Positions 62,210 to 64,000 of a stretch of 64,000 nucleotides of DNA are shown here, piece after piece. The notes beneath the pieces were generated by a model, which was not told the DNA's origin, searched no databases, and saw only the letters and a program-made list of their open reading frames with translations. The stretch covers positions 2,790,001-2,854,000 of the forward strand of contig NC_085884.1 of the NCBI RefSeq assembly GCF_035222275.1, read 5' to 3'. This DNA is from Podospora bellae-mahoneyi (taxonomy: Eukaryota; Ascomycota; Sordariomycetes; Sordariales; Podosporaceae). The number at the start of each line of letters is the position of its first letter. The stretch's first letter is position 1. The translations under genes were made by a program, and so were the position numbers.

Positions 62210-62748
62210 CTTGAACGGTTTCGTTCCGAGTTTTAATCGTTTGGCTGTCGGTTGGGGAGTTGTGAAAAGGAGCCAGTCAATAGCCCCGTATTATCTGTTT
62301 AGTTGATTTGCTGTCAGTAGGTGGTGTGTGGGGAGACTCGTCTTACCTGAGCCTATTTCCCCAAAACGATGAAGATAGAAAATCGATTTGACGGGAAACA
62401 AGAGTCTCAGGCCGGCACGTGGAGGATGGCCCTGTCACTTATAGCGGCCGTTAGTGGAGTGGCGTGAATACAATACCATGGTTCCTCTTTATCCACACGG
62501 TGGATTGTTCGTGTTGAAATGGTTGAACAATCTATTTTTGTGACATGCTTCTTTGTTGAGGACCCGGGCTGGCGGCCCTGATCCTAAAAGTAGTTCTTCG
62601 AGGCCCAACACTCGAATGGTCGAACAAAAGACAATGCCATTGTATTTCCCTTTCATGACTTGACCTCCTGACTTCTTTGACAAGTCGAACAGCCCAGTGA
62701 CGTAGATCACAAATTCGAGTCCCTTCCTGCTGATCAAAAGTTGGCAAC
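62210..62748. other. intergenic
   Basis: About 540 nt between two leftward genes. It should contain the promoter of the hypothetical gene and the 3' end of the aminotransferase transcript; no gene is seen. Confidence 0.45.
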
Positions 62749-64000
62749 CTACAAGGCCATAATATCCCGATGCCTCTCCGCAAACTTTCCAACAGCTTCC
62801 ACAAAACCTTCCAGTTCCTTTTCTTCTGTCTCCAAAATCAGTGCAACAAACCCCCTTCTCGTTGTCCAATACCCTGCCTCCAACATCTCGAACCAAAACA
62901 AGTCCCTTAAATCCCTCCTTTCCTTCCCTTGAATGTCTTCCCCACATGTAAACACCTCAACAGCTTCATCCACAAAGTGAACCCCAATCAACGACCCCCT
63001 TCCGCTAAACATGATCTTGGTCCCCTTTGTAACCTGCTTCAACCTCTCCCTGAGCCCATCCCCCCGCTCATTCAATTGCACACAAGCCTCCTCGGTGAAA
63101 ACTCTCTTCAAAGCCTCATACCCAACGCTCGTGACTAGAGTGTTGTTGTTAAATGTCCCCGAGTGCGCCAGCGACCCTTCCACTCGGGGGTCATACACAG
63201 CCATGACCTCCTCTCTCCCACCAAACGCGCCAAAAGCCAGCCCACCCCCAAGATATTTGCCCATTGTAACCAAATCAGGCTTCAGTCCTAGCTCAAATCC
63301 CAGGCCGTGAGGCGCAAGGCGGGAAGTCATCACCTCATCGAGGATAAACAACGCTCCGACCTCGTGTGCGGCGTCCTGGATGGCATGGAGAAATTCCTTG
63401 CTGCCGGGGATACAGCCACCAGCGCCTTGCATGGGTTCCACCAGCACAGCGGCGAGATCGGGTGTGGATCTGATGGTGTCTACTGCGAGGCCGATGTCAT
63501 TATACCGGGGAACAACCACAAAGTCGTCTTTATCCACGGTGTTGGGTGCTGCTTTGCCGTTGGGGAAGCTAAATACCGCGCCGTGGTAGCCGCCAGAGAA
63601 GACAATGACTTTTCTTCGCGAGGTGTAGTGCCGCGCGCCAGCGAGAGCGTGCATATTGGCTTCTGTGCCCGTGTTGGCCATGCGGACGCGCTTCAGTTTG
63701 AAGCGTGAGCAAAGGAGGGAAGCGTGTTTGTGTTCCTGGATGGTGGTTGAGCCAAGTGAAAGACCGACGTTGTCAAAGGTGGAGAGCATAGTTTCGCGGA
63801 TGATGGGGTTGGAGTGTCCGTAGAGACCTGCCGTCAGTTCACCGACGAGGTCGAGGTATCTGTCGCAGTGTTAGCAAAGCGACAAAAAAGAATTTAGGCT
63901 AGGGGGCTTACTTGTGGCCATCCTCATCCCAGACATGAGCGCCTTTACCCTGCTTCATTGTCAGGGGGAATGGGAATGTGTGCAGTAGGGTTCGTGTGTT
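62749..64000 (-). CDS. class III PLP aminotransferase / glutamate-1-semialdehyde aminomutase-like, 5' partial
   Basis: Two exons are in the window: 64000-63912 (open at the edge, reading HTFPFPLTMKQGKGAHVWDEDG) and 63859-62749, around a 52-nt intron. The sequence follows class III pyridoxal-phosphate enzymes: YLDLVGELTAGLYGHSNP, RMANTGTEANMHALAGAR (cofactor phosphate site), VFSGGYHGAVFSF, ALFILDEVMTSRLAPHG (the Asp that pairs with the pyridine ring) and LVTMGKYLGGGLAFGAFGG, in which the Lys forms the Schiff base. Fungi do not make 5-aminolevulinate from glutamate, so the name is one of likeness; these fungal relatives are probably aminotransferases or racemase-like enzymes of unknown substrate. 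About 400 residues are visible; the N-terminal 50 or so residues are outside. The stop is at 62749. Confidence 0.88.

Noticed and set aside
1-64000. Transposons, LTR elements, or other virus-like copies.
   Set aside because: No transposase, reverse transcriptase, integrase or capsid-like reading and no long terminal repeats were seen. A repeat search against the genome would be decisive.

Overview
The window reads as nuclear DNA of a filamentous ascomycete, most likely a lignocellulose-degrading Sordariomycete (Sordariales-like). The grounds are short introns of about 50-80 nt with GT..AG ends and CTGAC/CTAAC branch sites, intron-bearing tRNA genes, and a gene set that includes a CBM1-GH10 xylanase, an AA9 LPMO, a tannase/feruloyl esterase, 2EXR, F-box and HET proteins, and an ENA-type sodium ATPase. 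Genes lie on both strands with no operons. Splice sites were read by eye; every spliced model given as intact keeps its frame across its junctions.

Layout. 0-4.4 kb: the 3' end of an MFS transporter, a small membrane protein, a broken ankyrin gene, a SAM methyltransferase and a split tRNA-Leu. 4.8-10.2 kb: a four-exon ENA cation ATPase with a long upstream region holding several PacC-type hexamers. 10.2-16 kb: tRNA-Gly, split tRNA-Ile, a membrane protein, a 2EXR protein with a frame break at its start, and a monocarboxylate-type MFS transporter. 17-25 kb: GH10 xylanase, a methionyl-tRNA synthetase pseudogene, a broken F-box gene and a tannase-family esterase. 25.8-28 kb: two more broken F-box paralogues. 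28-36.5 kb: a secreted protein built from exon-delimited repeats, a zinc-metalloproteinase-like protein that has lost its HEXXH motif, and a TVP38 Golgi protein. 37-46.3 kb: a run of secreted or surface genes (aspartyl-protease-like membrane protein, a repeat-rich GPI protein, two related small GPI proteins, a cysteine-containing small secreted protein and an AA9 LPMO). 47.5-58.8 kb: acetyltransferase, ADP-ribosylglycohydrolase, a fossil HET gene, a large membrane protein, a subtilisin-like protease without signal peptide and a P450 relic. 59-64 kb: tRNA-Cys, a 784-residue protein of unknown function and a class III aminotransferase running off the right edge.

Two themes stand out. First, decay: at least seven gene remnants (ankyrin, MetRS, three F-box, HET, P450) sit among intact genes, and several of the nonsense codons are what a CpA-to-TpA change (the RIP preference) would make. 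Second, exported proteins: plant-polymer enzymes and surface proteins dominate the middle of the window. The best candidates for something undescribed are the HEXXH-less metalloproteinase-like protein, the exon-repeat secreted protein, and the cytosolic subtilase beside a dead HET gene, which recalls allorecognition loci. I saw no transposon, LTR element, CRISPR array or secondary-metabolite core gene.
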